Assembly (NCBI GenBank): GCA_024640625.1
Contig: JAHEER010000005.1
Span: 1-64,000, forward strand
Reading direction: 5' to 3'
DNA: 64,000 bases
Source: Desulfobulbaceae bacterium
GTDB lineage: Bacteria; Desulfobacterota; Desulfobulbia; Desulfobulbales; Desulfocapsaceae
Position numbers and translations under genes: made by a program. The notes beneath the pieces were generated by a model that made no database searches, was not told where the DNA came from, and was given only the letters and a program-made list of their open reading frames with translations. Below are positions 7,124 through 17,888 of this stretch, piece after piece (position 1 is the first letter of the stretch; the number at the start of each line of letters is the position of its first letter).

Positions 7124-8464
7124 TTATTTTGAAAGACCCATAGCTTTTTCTTCTTCGGTAATACATGCGTCCAGAACTGGAATTACCTCATCGATTTCAT
7201 CCTTATTTATGATCAAGGGCGGCGCTAACTCCAGGGCCATCCCCATGGTCTTGACAAGGATCCCTTTCTGTTTCATTCGCGCGATGATGCCCATCAAGTT
7301 CTCCAATGGAAAGGGGGCGCGAGACTTTTTGTCGACGGTAAAGTCGAGCGCGAGCCAAAGACCGGTCCCTCGCACTTCACCCACGCTTGGGTGGTGCAGA
7401 AGAGTTTTAAGACCGTCTAGAAAATAGCGTCCCATCTCTTCGCTGTTTTCAATCAGTTTTTCAGTTTCAAGGATTTCTAAATTTTTCAGGGCCACCGCGC
7501 AGGAAACCGGGTGGTTGCCATAGGTGTGCAAGTGATTCAACAATTCAATAGGTTCTGTAATGCGAACCGAACAGCCAACGGCACCCAGGGGTATGTACCC
7601 ACTTGTCAACCCCTTTGCCATGGTGAGCAAATCCGGGTGCACGTCGAAGTGTTGAGTGGCAAACATCAGGCCGGTACGACCGAACCCACAAATGACTTCG
7701 TCGATAACCAATAAGATATCATACCGGTCACAGATGTCTCTAATCAGCGGCCAATACTCAGGTGGCGGTCTATAGGCACCGAACCCCTGCTGAATAGGCT
7801 CACCTATAAACATGGAAATCTGTTCCGGGCCTTCAAACTCGATGATGCGTTCCAGTTCTCGTGCACAAGCAATGTCACAGTCTGGGTAGCGCAGGTTATG
7901 AGGGCACCGGTAGCAATAGGGAGATTCTATAAAGACCGCGCCCGGCGCCAATGGTTCCATCAACTGACGCATGGGCATAACAATTCCAAGCGCCCGCACG
8001 CCGATACCATTAACCCCGTGATAGGCGCCACGTCGGGAAACAACCTTAAAGCGCCCCTGGTCACCGCGATAATAATGGTAATGTTTGGCAAGCTTCATTG
8101 CCGTTTCTACCGCTTCGGAGCCGTCACACTCAAAAGTAAATCGTTCGATTCCCGCTGGAGTAATCTCAGCCAACTTATCCGCCAGTTGCATTGCCGGGGC
8201 ATTGGCAAACCCCATTGGTGTGAAATAGGCCATCTGACACATCTGATCATAGCTCGCCTGGGCCAGCTCATCGCGGCCGTAGCCAGCATGGACAGGACGA
8301 GTCCCGCCGGCTTCCAGATCTATATAACACGTGCCGTCCTGATCAAAAACACGTATCCCTTCACCTTTAACAATGACGCTGATCCCCTTTGCAGCATCTT
8401 GTCTGGAAGTCCTGTGCAGCAGTAAATGAGAAGTTTCGTAGAGCTTGTTGATAGTCTCAACCAT
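7124..8464 (-). CDS. Class III PLP-dependent aminotransferase, omega-amino-acid type
   Basis: A 446-residue fold-type I aminotransferase. Visible landmarks: substrate/phosphate region ECDGSEAVETAMKLAKHY, the YHGVNGIG block, the cofactor Asp in VIDEVICGFGRTG, and the PLP lysine in MAKGLTSGYIPLGAV. A Cys cluster CYRCPHNLRYPDCDIAC occurs mid-chain, as in taurine:pyruvate and related omega-aminotransferases. It probably transfers an amino group from a terminal amine to an oxo acid; the substrate cannot be fixed from sequence. ATG 8464 is chosen because GGAGGGG sits seven bases upstream; a GTG two codons earlier overlaps that site. Monocistronic. Confidence 0.87.
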   Translation of the reverse strand: MVETINKLYETSHLLLHRTSRQDAAKGISVIVKGEGIRVFDQDGTCYIDLEAGGTRPVHAGYGRDELAQASYDQMCQMAYFTPMGFANAPAMQLADKLAEITPAGIERFTFECDGSEAVETAMKLAKHYHYYRGDQGRFKVVSRRGAYHGVNGIGVRALGIVMPMRQLMEPLAPGAVFIESPYCYRCPHNLRYPDCDIACARELERIIEFEGPEQISMFIGEPIQQGFGAYRPPPEYWPLIRDICDRYDILLVIDEVICGFGRTGLMFATQHFDVHPDLLTMAKGLTSGYIPLGAVGCSVRITEPIELLNHLHTYGNHPVSCAVALKNLEILETEKLIENSEEMGRYFLDGLKTLLHHPSVGEVRGTGLWLALDFTVDKKSRAPFPLENLMGIIARMKQKGILVKTMGMALELAPPLIINKDEIDEVIPVLDACITEEEKAMGLSK

Positions 8465-9103
8465 TGCCACCCCTCCTTGTGGGAAAAACTATATTTCAGT
8501 TGCATTTGGAAATCAGTTTATTATCTAACGAGCCCGAAGTTTCAATAAAGCGGGCAATAGATAAAAGTTACTAAATTAATTTTGAAAAGCCAGCTTCATT
8601 ACCCAGTTGGGAAAATGAAGCGCTATGTACACCACTGACAGTACGACGATTCTGCCATTTTATCACATCTTCAGGTTTTCGGGTGGTATCTCTCAACGTG
8701 TTAGTACTTAAATATAGACAAGGTGCTGTTGACCGCTTTATTAGGCAGTATCCCATACGCGTATTGAAATATCACTTGAGCAGACAGGAACTATTGTGGC
8801 GGATCACGGCTCCTGCACACATGGACTGAAAAATTAAGGATGCGCTGGGAGGTGATCTTTACAGCTGGCCCGGTCTTTTCTTTTCGACTCGGCCGGCGGG
8901 ACAGCATGGGTTGATTGCGTTCACCAAGCAGATCCCAAGCCAAAACCTGGTAGCGCTCTGAGGAATCGGTCCAATCTGGTTCATGTGTCCGAAAGACTAA
9001 ATTATTTGTTAATTGCACCTTCGCTATATGAATGATTTAAATTAGTATAGTCGTCAGTAATGGGTTGGAGCAGTTCCTTCGACCCGGACCTGTGTATAAA
9101 AGG
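8465..9103. other. Divergent intergenic region before the sucrose genes
   Basis: About 640 bases between the divergent aminotransferase and sucrose synthase genes. Two short minus-strand frames (8571-8756 and 8791-9018) lack ribosome-binding sites and show no family signature. It should hold both promoters; none is clear. Confidence 0.4.
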
Positions 9104-11575
9104 ATGTCCGATAATAATTTGAATTTATTACGATCAACTACCAAAGTTGCGTTAGATTTTGACCACCGAGTGGAGACACCGATGTTAGACGAATTGGGTA
9201 CCTTTGTTGAAAAGCACCAGGGCATAGTCCAAAAACTTTTTCTAAATTATCGCTCTTCGAATCGAAAATTCATACTGGGCAGCGATCTCTGGGACGAATT
9301 CTGTCAGTTTTGCAGCCAGGATACTAGCCATGAACTGCTGCGTAACTCACCTCTGGCGACCACCTTAAAGAAAAGCCAGGAGGCTGCCATTGATGACCGC
9401 TATCTTTACCTGGATGTTCGGCCCCGGGTGGCACACTGGATTTATTTGCGCTATCACTTTGAGAGCATGAGTTTCGAACAGGTTTCGACAAAAGCATTTC
9501 TCGAATTTAAGGAAAACATAGTTTCACCTCGCACTGAACGACTACCGACATTGGAAATCGACTTCAATCCTTTTGAAAGAGATTTTCCCAAGATGAACCG
9601 GACCCGATCGATCGGCCACGGTGTCGAGTTTCTGAATCGTATCTTTTCCAGCCGTCTTGGCAGCGATTTGAAAAAGGGAGACGAACTGCTGTTCTCCTTC
9701 CTCCAGGTACACGGCTATGGCAATGAGACTTTCATGATCAATAGCAGGATCGGCACGGTAAACGAATTACGCAACGCGCTGCGGGCCGGGCTCGACTTTC
9801 TCGAGGGCAAGCCGGACCACCTCGAGTGGTGCGATCTCGAAGCTGATCTTGGCGACATGGGGTTCAGACCAGGCTGGGGCCGCACGATTGGAGACATTAC
9901 CGAAACCATGGGAGTGTTGGCTGACCTGCTGGAGGCGCCGGATCACCAAAACCTGGAAAAGTTCTTGAGCCGGATACCAATGATCTTCAACATTGCCGTT
10001 CTCTCGCCCCATGGATACTTCGCCCAGGAGAATGTGCTCGGCCTGCCCGATACCGGTGGACAGGTGGTCTATATTCTCGATCAGGTCCGTGCCCTGGAGC
10101 AAGAAATGACCGCACGCATTTATCAACAAGGTCTCGATATCAGACCGCAGATCCTGATCGTCACCAGGCTGATTCCGGAATCTGGGGGCACTACCTGCAA
10201 TTTGGCCGAGGAACATGTCCGGGGCACTGACAATGTGCACATTATCCGTATCCCGTTTCGCGAGGACGACGGCTCGATTGTGGGACCGTGGCTGTCCCGC
10301 TTTGAAGTCTGGCCTTACCTGGAGGCCTTCAGCATCGAGGCCGAGGCCGAATTACTGGATCGTTTCGACCGGCGGCCTGACCTGATTATCGGAAATTATT
10401 CAGACGGCAATCTGGCCGCCTATATTATGGCTCAGCGGCTGGGCGTGACCCAGTGCACCATAGCTCATGCCTTGGAAAAGACGAAATATCTCTACTCCGC
10501 CCTTTACTGGCAGGACATGGAGGAGCAATATCGCTTTTCATGTCAGTTTACCGCCGATCTGATCGCCATGAACTCGTCTGATTTCATCATTACCTCAACC
10601 TATCAAGAGATCGCCGGTTCCAGTGATGTGGTTGGCCAGTATGAAAGTTATGCCTCGTTCACGATGCCGTCACTGCAACGCGTCATCCACGGCATCGATG
10701 TGTTTGATCCCAAGTTCAATATTGTCTCGCCGGGCGCCGATGAGGCTACCTTTTTCTCCTATACTGAAACCAGCAGACGGGATTCCTCTCAGAAAATGGA
10801 ATTGGACCGCCTGATCTATGGCGGACCCGACCATCAGAGTCGTGGCGAGCTGCGCCGCCAGAACAAACCCCTGCTGTTCTCCATGGCTCGGCTGGATCAC
10901 ATCAAGAATTTGACCGGCTTGGTGGAATGGTACGGCGGGTGCGACCGTTTGCAGGAAGCCGCGGATCTGCTGATCATTGGTGGAACGGTCCAACCGGACC
11001 AATCCGGAGACAATGAAGAGCGCGACCAGATAATAAAGCTGCATGAGCTGTTCGACCAGTATCAGCTGGACGACAGGGTCAGGTGGCTTGGGATCCGGCT
11101 CGATAAACAATTGACCGGTGAATTGTACCGCTCTGTGGCCGATACCCGGGGGGCCTTTGTGCAGCCCGCCTTTTTTGAAGCCTTCGGCCTTACCGTAGTC
11201 GAGGCTATGGTATCCGGTCTGCCGACATTTGCGACCTGCTATGGAGGGCCGCTTGAGATTATCGAGGATAATGTCTCAGGCTACCATATCGACCCCAATC
11301 ACGGTGGGCTGGCGGCCACCCGAATGGCCGAGTTCTTTGAACGCTGTTCGGCAGATCCAAATCTGTGGCAGGATCTCTCTGCGGGCGCCCGGAACCGTAT
11401 TGAAGAGCGCTATACCTGGAAGCGCTACGCTAAGCGCCTGATGTCGTTGAGCTGTATCTACGGATTCTGGAAGTTTGCCACCAATCTCGAGCGCGAGGAA
11501 ACGAGTCGCTATCTGGAGATGTTTTACCACCTTCAGTTTAAGAAGCGAGCGGCGGCCATGCGATCAGCTGCCTAG
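9104..11575 (+). CDS. Sucrose synthase
   Basis: An 823-residue GT-B glycosyltransferase of sucrose-synthase length. The N-terminal regulatory region (to about residue 270) is present, followed by the diagnostic [20 protein letters not shown] block near residue 305, [13 protein letters not shown] near 448, and the donor-binding E-x7-E segment [15 protein letters not shown] near 687. It reversibly converts sucrose and a nucleoside diphosphate to NDP-glucose and fructose. The start is uncertain: ATG 9104, ATG 9183 behind GGAGACACC, or TTG 9065 are all in frame. Its last 12 bases overlap the end of the convergent sucrose-phosphate synthase gene, so the two are likely a sucrose-handling pair although not an operon. 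Confidence 0.93.
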   Translation: MSDNNLNLLRSTTKVALDFDHRVETPMLDELGTFVEKHQGIVQKLFLNYRSSNRKFILGSDLWDEFCQFCSQDTSHELLRNSPLATTLKKSQEAAIDDRYLYLDVRPRVAHWIYLRYHFESMSFEQVSTKAFLEFKENIVSPRTERLPTLEIDFNPFERDFPKMNRTRSIGHGVEFLNRIFSSRLGSDLKKGDELLFSFLQVHGYGNETFMINSRIGTVNELRNALRAGLDFLEGKPDHLEWCDLEADLGDMGFRPGWGRTIGDITETMGVLADLLEAPDHQNLEKFLSRIPMIFNIAVLSPHGYFAQENVLGLPDTGGQVVYILDQVRALEQEMTARIYQQGLDIRPQILIVTRLIPESGGTTCNLAEEHVRGTDNVHIIRIPFREDDGSIVGPWLSRFEVWPYLEAFSIEAEAELLDRFDRRPDLIIGNYSDGNLAAYIMAQRLGVTQCTIAHALEKTKYLYSALYWQDMEEQYRFSCQFTADLIAMNSSDFIITSTYQEIAGSSDVVGQYESYASFTMPSLQRVIHGIDVFDPKFNIVSPGADEATFFSYTETSRRDSSQKMELDRLIYGGPDHQSRGELRRQNKPLLFSMARLDHIKNLTGLVEWYGGCDRLQEAADLLIIGGTVQPDQSGDNEERDQIIKLHELFDQYQLDDRVRWLGIRLDKQLTGELYRSVADTRGAFVQPAFFEAFGLTVVEAMVSGLPTFATCYGGPLEIIEDNVSGYHIDPNHGGLAATRMAEFFERCSADPNLWQDLSAGARNRIEERYTWKRYAKRLMSLSCIYGFWKFATNLEREETSRYLEMFYHLQFKKRAAAMRSAA

Positions 11576-13753
11576 AAATCCATAGTGTCCCAGGCCATCG
11601 ATGATGCCAGCGGCATATGCTTCTGAGCTAAAATATATATTTGACTTACGGCGCAGCTTTTCCAACTCTTCGCTGTGATTACTGACCACTAGTCCCCGGG
11701 CCGCGCTGTCGATCATGTCCTCGTCGTTGCCGGAGTCGCCGGCCACCATGACGTGAAGCGGCGAAAAATCAAACTTGTAGCGGATGTAGTCAATTGCTTT
11801 TCCTTTGGATGCCCTGATCGGCAGAATGTCAAGAAACTGGCCGTGGGAATAGATGATTTGGCAGCGCAGCCGGTGGTGTTTCAGCAACTCCTGGATGGTG
11901 TGCAGGCGGTCTTCCTTCTCCTCAAGATAGTAACTGATTTTGTGGCTTCGCTGGCCCTCAGCCTCCTGGAATACCAGAAACTTTAGAGAGCCCAGGACCT
12001 CTTTGATGGCTTCCGCCTTCCACTGGTAAGAAATATGCTGCTGCCAGCTACGATCATGTCGAAGGTCGGGGCCATAATAGATTTCAGTGCCGACCGAGCA
12101 GATCAGGATATCGGGCATGGGGAAGTTGTAGACGGTCATGGCATCCAGTGTCAACTCGAGGCTTCTGCCCGTCGCCACGCCCCAGGCCAGCTCCTCTCTT
12201 CGTTCACCCAAGAGCCAGAAAAGTTCCCGCATACTTTGATCATCGCCGACCAGGGTGTTGTCGATATCGGTAATCATCAGGTGCTGCACATTGGTAAGCC
12301 GTCTACCAAAAGACGGCGCGGGCAGTTCTCTGACAGCCTGCTCTGCATCAGAATCAGCAACGTGGCGTTCAGGCAGTAAAGTGCTGAACCGGCTCAGGGT
12401 CTTTTCAGAGTGCGCTGGCCAGGAATAGTGTTTTCTAACACCGTTTATGCCGTTATTAGAAAATTCGGACCACCTTGCTTCATCGATCAGTATGCTCAGG
12501 AGCGCTTCAGCAATGCTGGTGGAATCGGAGGCCTCTATCAAGATGCCGTTGTCGCAGTTGGCGACGATATCGACCGGTCCGCCGTTATTGGTTGCAACAA
12601 TGGGCAAACCGCAGGCTGATGCTTCGATCAGGGTCAGGCCGAAGGGTTCGATCAGGGCTGGGTTGACAAAGACTCCCTGGCTCTCTGCACAGATCCGGTA
12701 GAGTTCCGGTACTTCGGTGGAAAAATCATGCCGCTTGGGAATAGCCAGTTTTCCATAAAGGTCATAGCGATCCATCTGCAGGAGCATGTCGGTCAAAACC
12801 TCTTGCTCGTTGTCCTCCATAACCTTGATGTCCTTGCGAATACCGGCGAATATGGCCAGATTGGCTATTTTTTGCAGTTCCCGATTGGTGCCGTAGGCCT
12901 CGATTAGGCCGGTGATATTTTTCCGGTGGTCAGGGCGGCACAGGGCCAGGATAAACGGTTTTTCAGGGTGGGCCCAGAAGCGATGCAGTTCGCGCATCAA
13001 GGTATAACGAATCTGCTTCACCTCCTCGTTGAGCAGTTCACTATCCAGTTGCGAGTCATAGAAAGGATAAAAGGTCTCCACATCGATGCCCGGCGGAATC
13101 ACGGCAAAACGATCATGCCGGCCGCTTTTGTACAAGCCGTATTGTTCCTCTATTTCCTGTCTTGTCGAGGTAATGATCAGTTGCGCCCGTTTGATGATCT
13201 TTTCTTCGACCCCTATGCGGTGGCTGATCCTGTACTGCCGATCGATACGGGCTTCAGTGAGTCCATCACTGAGAAGCTTTTCCTTCTTGTTTCTGCCCAG
13301 GGAGTGACCGGTGAAGACGAAGCATGCGTCAAAAGCCTCGGCTAGCTGCATCGCCACATACCCGGCATCTGCGTAATGGCCGTGGATAATGTCGGGGACC
13401 CGCTGTTGCGATTTGATGAATCTGATAGATAGGTCGATAAATTTCTCCAGGTGCGGCCAGAGAAGCTCCTTGCGCATGTATTTTTTGCCGCCGCAGCGGA
13501 TTCGGACAATACGGGCGTGTTCGGAGAGCGGTTCTATCGGCACGGCGTAATCCGGCCCCACAGAGGGATCCTCGATCAGTCTGGTAACCAGGTCAACCTG
13601 ATCTACCTCTTCACACTCACCAAGCGCCTTAGCCAGCTCCAAAACGTACTTGATCTGTCCTCCCGTATCGGCATCACGGCCAAGTTCGGGAGAGGTTCCC
13701 CTGATCAGGCCGTGGATACTAAATAACTGAATGTACAGTCCGCGATTATTCAA
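11564..13753 (-). CDS. Sucrose-phosphate synthase with fused phosphatase-like HAD domain
   Basis: A 729-residue two-domain protein. Residues about 5-470 are a GT-B sucrose-phosphate synthase: [38 protein letters not shown], and [14 protein letters not shown]. Residues about 490-729 are a HAD phosphatase-type domain with the nucleophile motif DIDNTL and the late GDSGNDEDM metal motif, both intact, so sucrose-6-phosphate dephosphorylation may be done by the same chain. It makes sucrose from NDP-glucose and fructose 6-phosphate. The start is TTG 13753; no ATG lies before the conserved N-terminus and the ribosome-binding site is poor. Confidence 0.92.
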   Translation of the reverse strand: MNNRGLYIQLFSIHGLIRGTSPELGRDADTGGQIKYVLELAKALGECEEVDQVDLVTRLIEDPSVGPDYAVPIEPLSEHARIVRIRCGGKKYMRKELLWPHLEKFIDLSIRFIKSQQRVPDIIHGHYADAGYVAMQLAEAFDACFVFTGHSLGRNKKEKLLSDGLTEARIDRQYRISHRIGVEEKIIKRAQLIITSTRQEIEEQYGLYKSGRHDRFAVIPPGIDVETFYPFYDSQLDSELLNEEVKQIRYTLMRELHRFWAHPEKPFILALCRPDHRKNITGLIEAYGTNRELQKIANLAIFAGIRKDIKVMEDNEQEVLTDMLLQMDRYDLYGKLAIPKRHDFSTEVPELYRICAESQGVFVNPALIEPFGLTLIEASACGLPIVATNNGGPVDIVANCDNGILIEASDSTSIAEALLSILIDEARWSEFSNNGINGVRKHYSWPAHSEKTLSRFSTLLPERHVADSDAEQAVRELPAPSFGRRLTNVQHLMITDIDNTLVGDDQSMRELFWLLGERREELAWGVATGRSLELTLDAMTVYNFPMPDILICSVGTEIYYGPDLRHDRSWQQHISYQWKAEAIKEVLGSLKFLVFQEAEGQRSHKISYYLEEKEDRLHTIQELLKHHRLRCQIIYSHGQFLDILPIRASKGKAIDYIRYKFDFSPLHVMVAGDSGNDEDMIDSAARGLVVSNHSEELEKLRRKSNIYFSSEAYAAGIIDGLGHYGFLGS

Positions 13754-14277
13754 AATGACTGGTTCGGTCTGGCCTCAAAGAGGCACATCATCAATTTCCA
13801 ATATTTATTTCGTGGTCAAGTTACGTTCATCAGGCAGGTTCTTAGGTCAGCCCCAGTGACTCCTTCCATTTTCAATCGTTTCATTCTCTTTATGTTGAGA
13901 TGACGCGATGCAGGTGATTCCATGTTCAAAAAACGTTGGCACACAGACACACTATAATCAAACATGAAGATCTTGAAATAAAAAGATTGGTCAGTTGAAA
14001 ACACAGCAAGAATTAGGTTGCCACCTTGCCTGCACCAGCAAAGGTATCATAGGCGTAAAGCTGGTGTTTGAAAATGTATTTTGATCAATGTCAGCTATGG
14101 AGGCGGACAGGGTAAACTGTAAAGGCAACTAGACCTCAACTGAAGATGGTTTCAGTTTATCATCTCCTTCAGAAAGGATGATGAGCTCCACACCCGTGAG
14201 GCCGTCGGATTTGGAACCAATGGCGTGCATATCATTCAAGATTTGTACCCTCTTTGGAATGATGATAGAATGCGTCC
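13754..14277. other. Intergenic stretch, nothing recognised
   Basis: About 520 bases upstream of sucrose-phosphate synthase. It carries an AT-rich part (13900-14060) that may hold the promoter of that gene. I see no RNA gene, repeat or convincing reading frame. Confidence 0.35.
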
Positions 14278-14457
14278 ATGATTGAGAAAGATCTCGTTAA
14301 ATTGATATCGGAAATTGAAACCGAATATGAGTATGATGAAGAAATAGTATTCAGCAAATTTGTTAAAAAATATGGTGAGAATTATACTCGGGAACAATTT
14401 CTGGAGTTCTTGAAGAAACGCTACGAGATCATCAATAAATTCCATGCACCTAAATAA
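14278..14457 (+). CDS. Small charged hypothetical protein (59 residues)
   Basis: A 59-residue frame beginning MIEKDLVKLISEIETEYEY and ending in KFHAPK. It is strongly charged, with alternating acidic and basic helices (YTREQFLEFLKKRYEIINK), which looks like a genuine small soluble helical protein rather than a random frame. A TAG three codons upstream makes ATG 14278 the only start. The ribosome-binding site is weak. No family recognised. Confidence 0.5.
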   Translation: MIEKDLVKLISEIETEYEYDEEIVFSKFVKKYGENYTREQFLEFLKKRYEIINKFHAPK

Positions 14458-14631
14458 TTTACCCAGCCCAGATTACTCCAGACCGGGGCATCTGACTTAC
14501 TAGTGACTCGCTAATTTTAAAGATCAATAGCAACTGTCTGGGGCCGACACTTTGATCTGGCGGCAAAAGAGTTCCTCGGAATGTTAAACTTTGGAGCATT
14601 ACGGGGGCTCCCCTAAATAAGGTTGACTCAT

Positions 14632-15312
14632 TCAGCGTGGCAGATTTTCGGCAATATCTTGTGCTGCTCGAACCATTATGGTCTGCAGAGTTACCGGGTC
14701 TTCCATTATTTTTTCTTCAGCCCAACTCAGTTCAGCCACTGATTCCCATGAAATTGACCCATTACTTGCGTCCCATAGCTGGAAGAAGATTCTAATTGTG
14801 GCACTTTTGGTCTGGATCATTCGTAAACCAAACACCCCGAATCGATTCGTAGATCGCTGGGTAAATCCTGCAAGTTTTAATTGCGCCACATAACGAATTC
14901 CACTTGCGTCTGCAATTTTCTCAAGAGTGTCTTTACTAAAAATACCGGTGTCCCGATACTCTTTGTACATCTCTTTATATTCGTCCGCCAATCCGGCTTC
15001 ATTGATCAAGCTGAGCGCAGCCGGCAATGGGATAATTGGCAAATCTGGCCGTTGTTCGATCAGGGTCGAGGCGAACACAAAAGCCACTGCCTGCTTTTCC
15101 TCCTCCTGGCCAGTTACCGTAGATGGAGTAACAAAAGCAATTCCCCCGTTCCTGAGGTCACTTCCTGTCAATGTAAACTGGTTATGGCTGATTTCTGATG
15201 AGATTTGCGGCGCACATGAGGTACACAGGACAACCAGCAGTGTGATCCACCAGCTGTGAGCAGCGATTACGGTTGACAGTCCCTCAATAGCATCTGCTGA
15301 TAATTTGTTCAT
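14632..15312 (-). CDS. Putative lipoprotein of unknown function
   Basis: A 226-residue exported protein. Residues about 15-33 are hydrophobic (HSWWITLLVVLCTSCAPQ); the second Cys fits a lipoprotein cleavage site, though CTSC is a poor lipobox. The mature chain has alternating beta strands and helices (GGIAFVTPSTVTGQEEE, ASGIRYVAQLKLAGFTQ, IRIFFQLWDASNGSISWES), resembling periplasmic CsgG/GNA1162-like lipoproteins that help assemble outer-membrane complexes. That resemblance is only by pattern. ATG 15312 is chosen over a TTG 39 bases upstream because it starts a compact signal peptide. Confidence 0.65.
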   Translation of the reverse strand: MNKLSADAIEGLSTVIAAHSWWITLLVVLCTSCAPQISSEISHNQFTLTGSDLRNGGIAFVTPSTVTGQEEEKQAVAFVFASTLIEQRPDLPIIPLPAALSLINEAGLADEYKEMYKEYRDTGIFSKDTLEKIADASGIRYVAQLKLAGFTQRSTNRFGVFGLRMIQTKSATIRIFFQLWDASNGSISWESVAELSWAEEKIMEDPVTLQTIMVRAAQDIAENLPR

Positions 15313-15806
15313 GCGGTTCAAGACACCATAAAAAATATTTGTAAGCAGCAATTCGCAAGAGAACTGGTGACCGTAAAACTTGGTATCTCATCTTCATTTA
15401 CGGCCCACTTTAATTGTAGCCTATTTATCAACCATGTTTGAAATGAAATAATCTATACAGGAGCCATCCAGCAAAGATCTGAACTATTATCCTGCAGCTT
15501 TCTGAATGCTCAACTATTCCTGTCGCCTGTGAAGAAGACAAGCAGGAACTGCCTCAACCCATCTGAACGCGACATTTCTTGATCTTGCCGCTTGTTACAC
15601 CTAGATTATAAAAAAACATACTGCTTGAATCAGGAGGATATCTCCTTTATTGGAGTATATTCTGACAAGGCCATTGAAATGAATGCAGGAGGCGCGTTCG
15701 GTGGTGGGTTTACTCGCGGATGATCCTCTTATTTGACCAGTTGTTGCATGTATGAAAGAATTGAATCATAGATAGTAGATGATCTATAACATCGGAGGAT
15801 TGTAAA
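15313..15806. other. Intergenic region before the phasin-like gene
   Basis: About 490 bases between a minus-strand lipoprotein gene and the plus-strand phasin-like gene. AT-rich around 15600-15660 and containing GGAGGATATCTCC near 15631. No reading frame with family signature; presumably both promoters lie here. Confidence 0.35.
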
Positions 15807-16118
15807 ATGAAAGAAACACTGAAAAACATGTTTTTCTTTGGCGCAGGGGCAGCCTTTCTAACCAAGGAAAAACTTGAAGAGTTGAAAACGGAACTTGTTG
15901 AAAAAGGCAAAGTGACCCAGGAAGAAGGGAAGCAGCTCGTTGAGGACATGTTCAAAAAGTCAGAAGAAGCTAAAAATCAGCTTGAGGAGAAAATACAGCA
16001 TGCGGTGACTGACCAGTTGAAAAAAAGGAATGTGGCAACTGGTGAAGACCTGGCCGAATTGAAAAGCCAGGTTGAGCAACTCAAAGCAATGCTGGAAAAG
16101 ATGAGTGCGGAAGAGTAG
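15807..16118 (+). CDS. Phasin-like coiled-coil protein
   Basis: A 103-residue protein behind a strong GGAGGATTGTAAA site. After a short hydrophobic start (MFFFGAGAAFLTKEKLEEL) it is almost all amphipathic helix and coiled coil, rich in Lys and Glu, with the closing segment DLAELKSQVEQLKAMLEKM. This is the pattern of the phasin / polyhydroxyalkanoate-granule protein superfamily. It ends six bases before the UbiB-like kinase gene and must be co-transcribed with it. The family normally coats storage granules; here a role with the kinase at a membrane or lipid surface is inferred from the pairing. Confidence 0.75.
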   Translation: MKETLKNMFFFGAGAAFLTKEKLEELKTELVEKGKVTQEEGKQLVEDMFKKSEEAKNQLEEKIQHAVTDQLKKRNVATGEDLAELKSQVEQLKAMLEKMSAEE

Positions 16119-16124
16119 TCCACC

Positions 16125-17831
16125 GTGCCCTTTAAGATCAGCATAAAGAAGATAGGAGCAATCAACAAAACATACAGGCATCTGAATCGGTACCAGAGGA
16201 TATTGCGCATCCTCTTCAAGTACGGTTTTGATGATATTGTTGAGAGGCTGCATATCGACCAGTACCTCGAAAGCGGCCTGCAGATGATCAACCGTAAACC
16301 GAGGGAACAGATAGACAAGCTTTCCCGGCCGGAACGGCTGCGCATGGCGCTTGAAGAGCTTGGCCCAACCTTTATAAAGCTTGGTCAGGTTCTTTCCACC
16401 AGATCTGATTTTATCCCCCCGCAATATCTGTTCGAGCTGGCCAAGCTGCAGGATGACGTCCCTCCCTTCTCGTATGAGGATGTAGAGGGGATTTTTCTTG
16501 CAGAAATGGGAAAAAAGCCGGAAGAGCTCTTTGCGGAATTTAATCGCCAACCTATCGCTGCAGCTTCCATTGGCCAGGTTCATGCGGGTGTGCTCCAGGG
16601 CGGGGAGAAAGTTGTTGTTAAAGTCCAGCGGCCTGATATTGAAAAAATCATCGCTGTAGACATTGAAATACTCGCCCATATCGCAACCCTGATGGAACGC
16701 TATCTTGAAGAGCTGCAGGGACATCGCCCCACTTCTGTTGTTGAGGAGTTTGCCAAGACGATTTCAAAAGAAATTGATTATTCGGTCGAGATTCGAAATA
16801 TCGAGCGCTTCGAGAGACAATTTGAACAGAACAGCGCAATCTATGTTCCCAGGGTCTACCGTGATTTGAGTTGCAGGCGCATTCTGACCATGGAAAAGAT
16901 CCAGGGAGTGAAAGCGTCACATGTGGATCAGCTGCGCAAACAGGGGACGAATCTGCATCTTGTGGCTGAACGCGGAACAAATCTGATTATGGAGCAGATT
17001 TTCGTGCATGGTTTTTTCCATGCCGATCCACATCCCGGCAACGTTTTTATTCTGCCGGATAATGTTATCTGCTTCCTTGATTTCGGTATGATGGGCCGTT
17101 TGAGTCGTCAAGACCGTGAAGACTTTACGGACTTAGTGCTCTATATGGTTGCTCGAAACGAGCGTAAAGTGACGGAAAGCGTTCTCAAAGTAACGAACCA
17201 CTATGGAGATATCGATAAAGATGCCTTGAGCCTTGATCTCTCCGAAATGCTGGACAGATATCTCTATCTGCCTCTGAAAGAGCTGGAAGCAGGAAAGATT
17301 CTGCAGGATCTGCTTGAACTGGTCTCCCGGCATCGGGTTTTTTTTAAACCTAATTTTTATCTGATGATGAAGGCGATGACCACCGTTGAAGGAGTTGGCC
17401 GTATTCTCGACCCCGACCTGGAGCTGATAAAGCTGGCCCAGCCATTTATGAAGAAAGTCAAGTCAGACAGGCTTCGTCTTCACAGGATAGCAGAAGAGGC
17501 TGGACTGACAACTTCAGAATACATTGACCTGTTGCGGGATTTGCCGGAAGAAGTCCGATCAATTTTATCTCAGCTTCGACAGGGCAGGATAAAAATTGAA
17601 TTTGAGCATCGTGGCCTGGCAAAGCTGAGAGCGGTGCTTGATCAGGTGTCTAACAGGATTTCCTTTGCCATTGTGCTGGCCTCACTTGTAATAGGATCAT
17701 CTCTGATAATCCTGTCAGGGATTCCGCCGAAGTGGCATGACATACCCATTATCGGTTTGATTGGCTTTCTTCTCGCCGGAATTATGGGTTTCTGGCTCCT
17801 GGTGTCGATCCTTCGCCATGGCAAGATGTAA
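16125..17831 (+). CDS. UbiB/ABC1-family atypical kinase
   Basis: A 568-residue ABC1/ADCK-type protein kinase-like enzyme. The family signature KxGQ is present (FIKLGQVLSTRSDF, near residue 85), followed by the Ala-rich nucleotide loop AAASIGQVHAG, the lysine strand VVKVQRPDIE, the catalytic HADPHPGN (near 298) and the metal-binding LDFGMMG. Two hydrophobic helices at about 510-565 anchor the C-terminus in the membrane. UbiB proteins assist isoprenoid-quinone synthesis; in an anaerobe this might serve menaquinone or another lipid. Translation probably starts at GTG 16125, coupled to the phasin-like gene. Confidence 0.9.
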   Translation: MPFKISIKKIGAINKTYRHLNRYQRILRILFKYGFDDIVERLHIDQYLESGLQMINRKPREQIDKLSRPERLRMALEELGPTFIKLGQVLSTRSDFIPPQYLFELAKLQDDVPPFSYEDVEGIFLAEMGKKPEELFAEFNRQPIAAASIGQVHAGVLQGGEKVVVKVQRPDIEKIIAVDIEILAHIATLMERYLEELQGHRPTSVVEEFAKTISKEIDYSVEIRNIERFERQFEQNSAIYVPRVYRDLSCRRILTMEKIQGVKASHVDQLRKQGTNLHLVAERGTNLIMEQIFVHGFFHADPHPGNVFILPDNVICFLDFGMMGRLSRQDREDFTDLVLYMVARNERKVTESVLKVTNHYGDIDKDALSLDLSEMLDRYLYLPLKELEAGKILQDLLELVSRHRVFFKPNFYLMMKAMTTVEGVGRILDPDLELIKLAQPFMKKVKSDRLRLHRIAEEAGLTTSEYIDLLRDLPEEVRSILSQLRQGRIKIEFEHRGLAKLRAVLDQVSNRISFAIVLASLVIGSSLIILSGIPPKWHDIPIIGLIGFLLAGIMGFWLLVSILRHGKM

Positions 17832-17888
17832 ACCTCTTCTTTTCTAACCACCAATGTAAAGCCGCCGAGTAGGGGGTTGTCTCAGATT

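Noticed and set aside
8571-9018. Two short minus-strand frames upstream of sucrose synthase
   Set aside because: No ribosome-binding sites or family signatures; sits in a promoter region.
13936-13963. TTGGCAC followed by TATAAT as a promoter
   Set aside because: Spacing is only 11 bases and the -12 GC needed for sigma-54 is absent.
14236-14445. Minus-strand hydrophobic frame of 69 codons
   Set aside because: It is antisense to a more protein-like small plus-strand frame and has no ribosome-binding site.
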